DNA from: CAZXNF01 sp050741255
GTDB taxonomy: Bacteria; Pseudomonadota; Gammaproteobacteria; Burkholderiales; SG8-41
NCBI GenBank assembly: GCA_050741255.1
Contig: JBOIEQ010000113.1
Span: forward strand, 1-13,897
Direction of reading: 5' to 3'
DNA: 13,897 nt
The translations under genes and the position numbers were made by a program. Shown in pieces: positions 12,954 through 13,897 of the stretch (positions are counted from its first letter, which is position 1; each line of letters begins with the position of its first letter). The notes below the pieces were generated by a model. That model saw only the letters and a program-made list of their open reading frames with translations. It had not been told where the DNA came from and did not search any database.

Positions 12954-13897
12954 TCACTCCGCGCGGATGCCCGCGTCCTGGATCACCTTCGTCCACTTGC
13001 GCACTTCCGCCGCCAGGAAGTCCGCGAACTGCCGCGGCGTGCCGCCGGCGGGTTCGATGCCGAGGTCGGCGAAGCGCTGCCGGATGTCGGGCAGCCTGAG
13101 GACGGCGTTGATCTCGCGGTTGAGCATGTCGATGATCGCGTCCGGTGTTTTCGCGGGTGCAAGGAAGCCGGACCACTGCACGACTTCGAAGCCGGGGATG
13201 CCCGCTTCCGCGATGGTCGGCACCTCGGGCATCAGCGGCGAGCGCGTGAGCGTGCTGACGCCGACCGCGCGCAGCTTGCCGCTCTTCAGGTAGGGCAGCA
13301 CGGCGTTCGCGGTGACGGTGGCAAGCTGCACCTCGCCGCTCACGATCGCGGTCGCCGCCGGGGAACTGCCCTTGTAAGGCACATGCGTGAGCTGGATGCC
13401 CGCCATCGAGCCGAAGTACTCCATGGCGAGATGGCTGCCGGCGCCCACCCCGGACGAACTGAAGTTGAGCTTGCGCGGGTTCGCCTTCGCGTAGGCCAGC
13501 AGGTCCTTCAGGTTGTCGGGCAGCGCCGGCTGCGCGACCAGCAGGAAGGGATGCTTGCCGGCGAGCACGATCGGCGAGAAATCCCGCAGGGGGTCGAAGG
13601 GTTTCTCGCGCGCGAGGCTCGGCACGGTGGCGATCGCGGCGTTGGTGAACAGCAGGGTGTAGCCGTCGGGCGCGGCGCGCGCCACCGATTGCGAGCCGAT
13701 GGCGCCGCCCGCGCCCGGACGGCTTTCCACCACGACCGCCTGGCCCCAGGCCTGCGACAGGCGCTGCACGATTACCCGCACCTGCACCTCGCTGCTGCCG
13801 CCCGGGGCGAAGGGATCGATCACCAGTATCGTGCGCGCGGGATAGGCTTCCGCAGCCGCTGCCGGTGCCGCACCGCCGGCCGCGGCAGCGGCCGCCA
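12954..13897 (-). CDS. Bug/TctC-family periplasmic receptor, 5' end beyond window
   Basis: A Bug receptor whose start codon lies beyond the right edge. The visible 314 codons begin in an Ala-rich signal-peptide end (AAPAAAAEAYPARTILVID) and continue into DPFAPGGSSEVQVRVI, with the PGG ligand loop. Further family motifs are ESRPGAGGAIGSQ, APDGYTLLFTNAA, FSSSGVGAGSHLAMEYFGS, HVPYKGSSPAATAIVSGEV, LMPEVPTIAEAGIPGFEVVQWSG and the closing WTKVIQDAGIRAE. The frame stays open to position 13897; an internal ATA at about residue IL-V-I is not a start. It converges with the GntR gene and need not belong to its regulon. Ligand unknown. Confidence 0.92.
   Translation of the reverse strand, partial: AAAAAAGGAAPAAAAEAYPARTILVIDPFAPGGSSEVQVRVIVQRLSQAWGQAVVVESRPGAGGAIGSQSVARAAPDGYTLLFTNAAIATVPSLAREKPFDPLRDFSPIVLAGKHPFLLVAQPALPDNLKDLLAYAKANPRKLNFSSSGVGAGSHLAMEYFGSMAGIQLTHVPYKGSSPAATAIVSGEVQLATVTANAVLPYLKSGKLRAVGVSTLTRSPLMPEVPTIAEAGIPGFEVVQWSGFLAPAKTPDAIIDMLNREINAVLRLPDIRQRFADLGIEPAGGTPRQFADFLAAEVRKWTKVIQDAGIRAE

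Overview
The window looks like chromosomal DNA from a high-GC betaproteobacterium of the Burkholderiales (Bordetella/Achromobacter/Variovorax-like). The grounds are strong GC bias at third codon positions, five genes for Bug/TctC-type periplasmic solute receptors, and an ATTCCC-N8-GGGAAT intergenic repeat. Coding density is high. I see no rRNA, tRNA, CRISPR array, insertion sequence or phage gene. The taxonomic guess is inference from gene content.

Layout. (A) Minus strand, 73-3428: Bug receptor, Bug receptor, amidase-signature hydrolase; the last two overlap by ATGA. (B) Plus strand, 3672-8870, diverging from A: two tandem DUF1028 (Ntn-hydrolase-like) paralogues overlapping by ATGA, a GltS-type Na+/glutamate symporter, a divergent argininosuccinate-lyase-like protein and a Bug receptor. 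(C) Minus strand, 8884-12100: a TauD/TfdA Fe(II)/2-oxoglutarate dioxygenase, a PrdB/GrdB-family protein interrupted by an in-frame TGA, and a divergent Bug receptor. (D) Plus strand, 12230-12934: a GntR/FadR-type regulator diverging from C, with three stacked inverted repeats between them. (E) Minus strand, 12954 to the window end: a fifth Bug receptor, cut at its 5' end.

The most notable item is in C. The two reading-frame pieces 10696-11172 and 9952-10662 are one gene of 406 codons with TGA at codon 159. The local sequence is LLTPV-U-PNCTC, inside the part of the family where anaerobic D-proline and glycine reductases carry selenocysteine. A perfect 7-bp stem with a GTC loop starts 12 nt after the TGA, as expected for a bacterial SECIS element. 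This is therefore very probably a selenoprotein. It has a roughly 170-residue C-terminal extension and is encoded in an apparent operon with an oxygen-dependent dioxygenase and a solute receptor, a setting unlike the anaerobic Stickland systems known for this family.

Working picture (inference): the region is a cluster of small uptake-plus-catabolism units. Each joins one or two Bug receptors to enzymes that open amide, C-N or C-H bonds of small acids. Unit B may import and cleave an amino-dicarboxylate-like compound. Unit C may oxidise and then reductively process a different substrate under control of the divergent GntR protein. No TctA/TctB membrane partner is present, so the receptors must use permeases encoded elsewhere or act as sensors.
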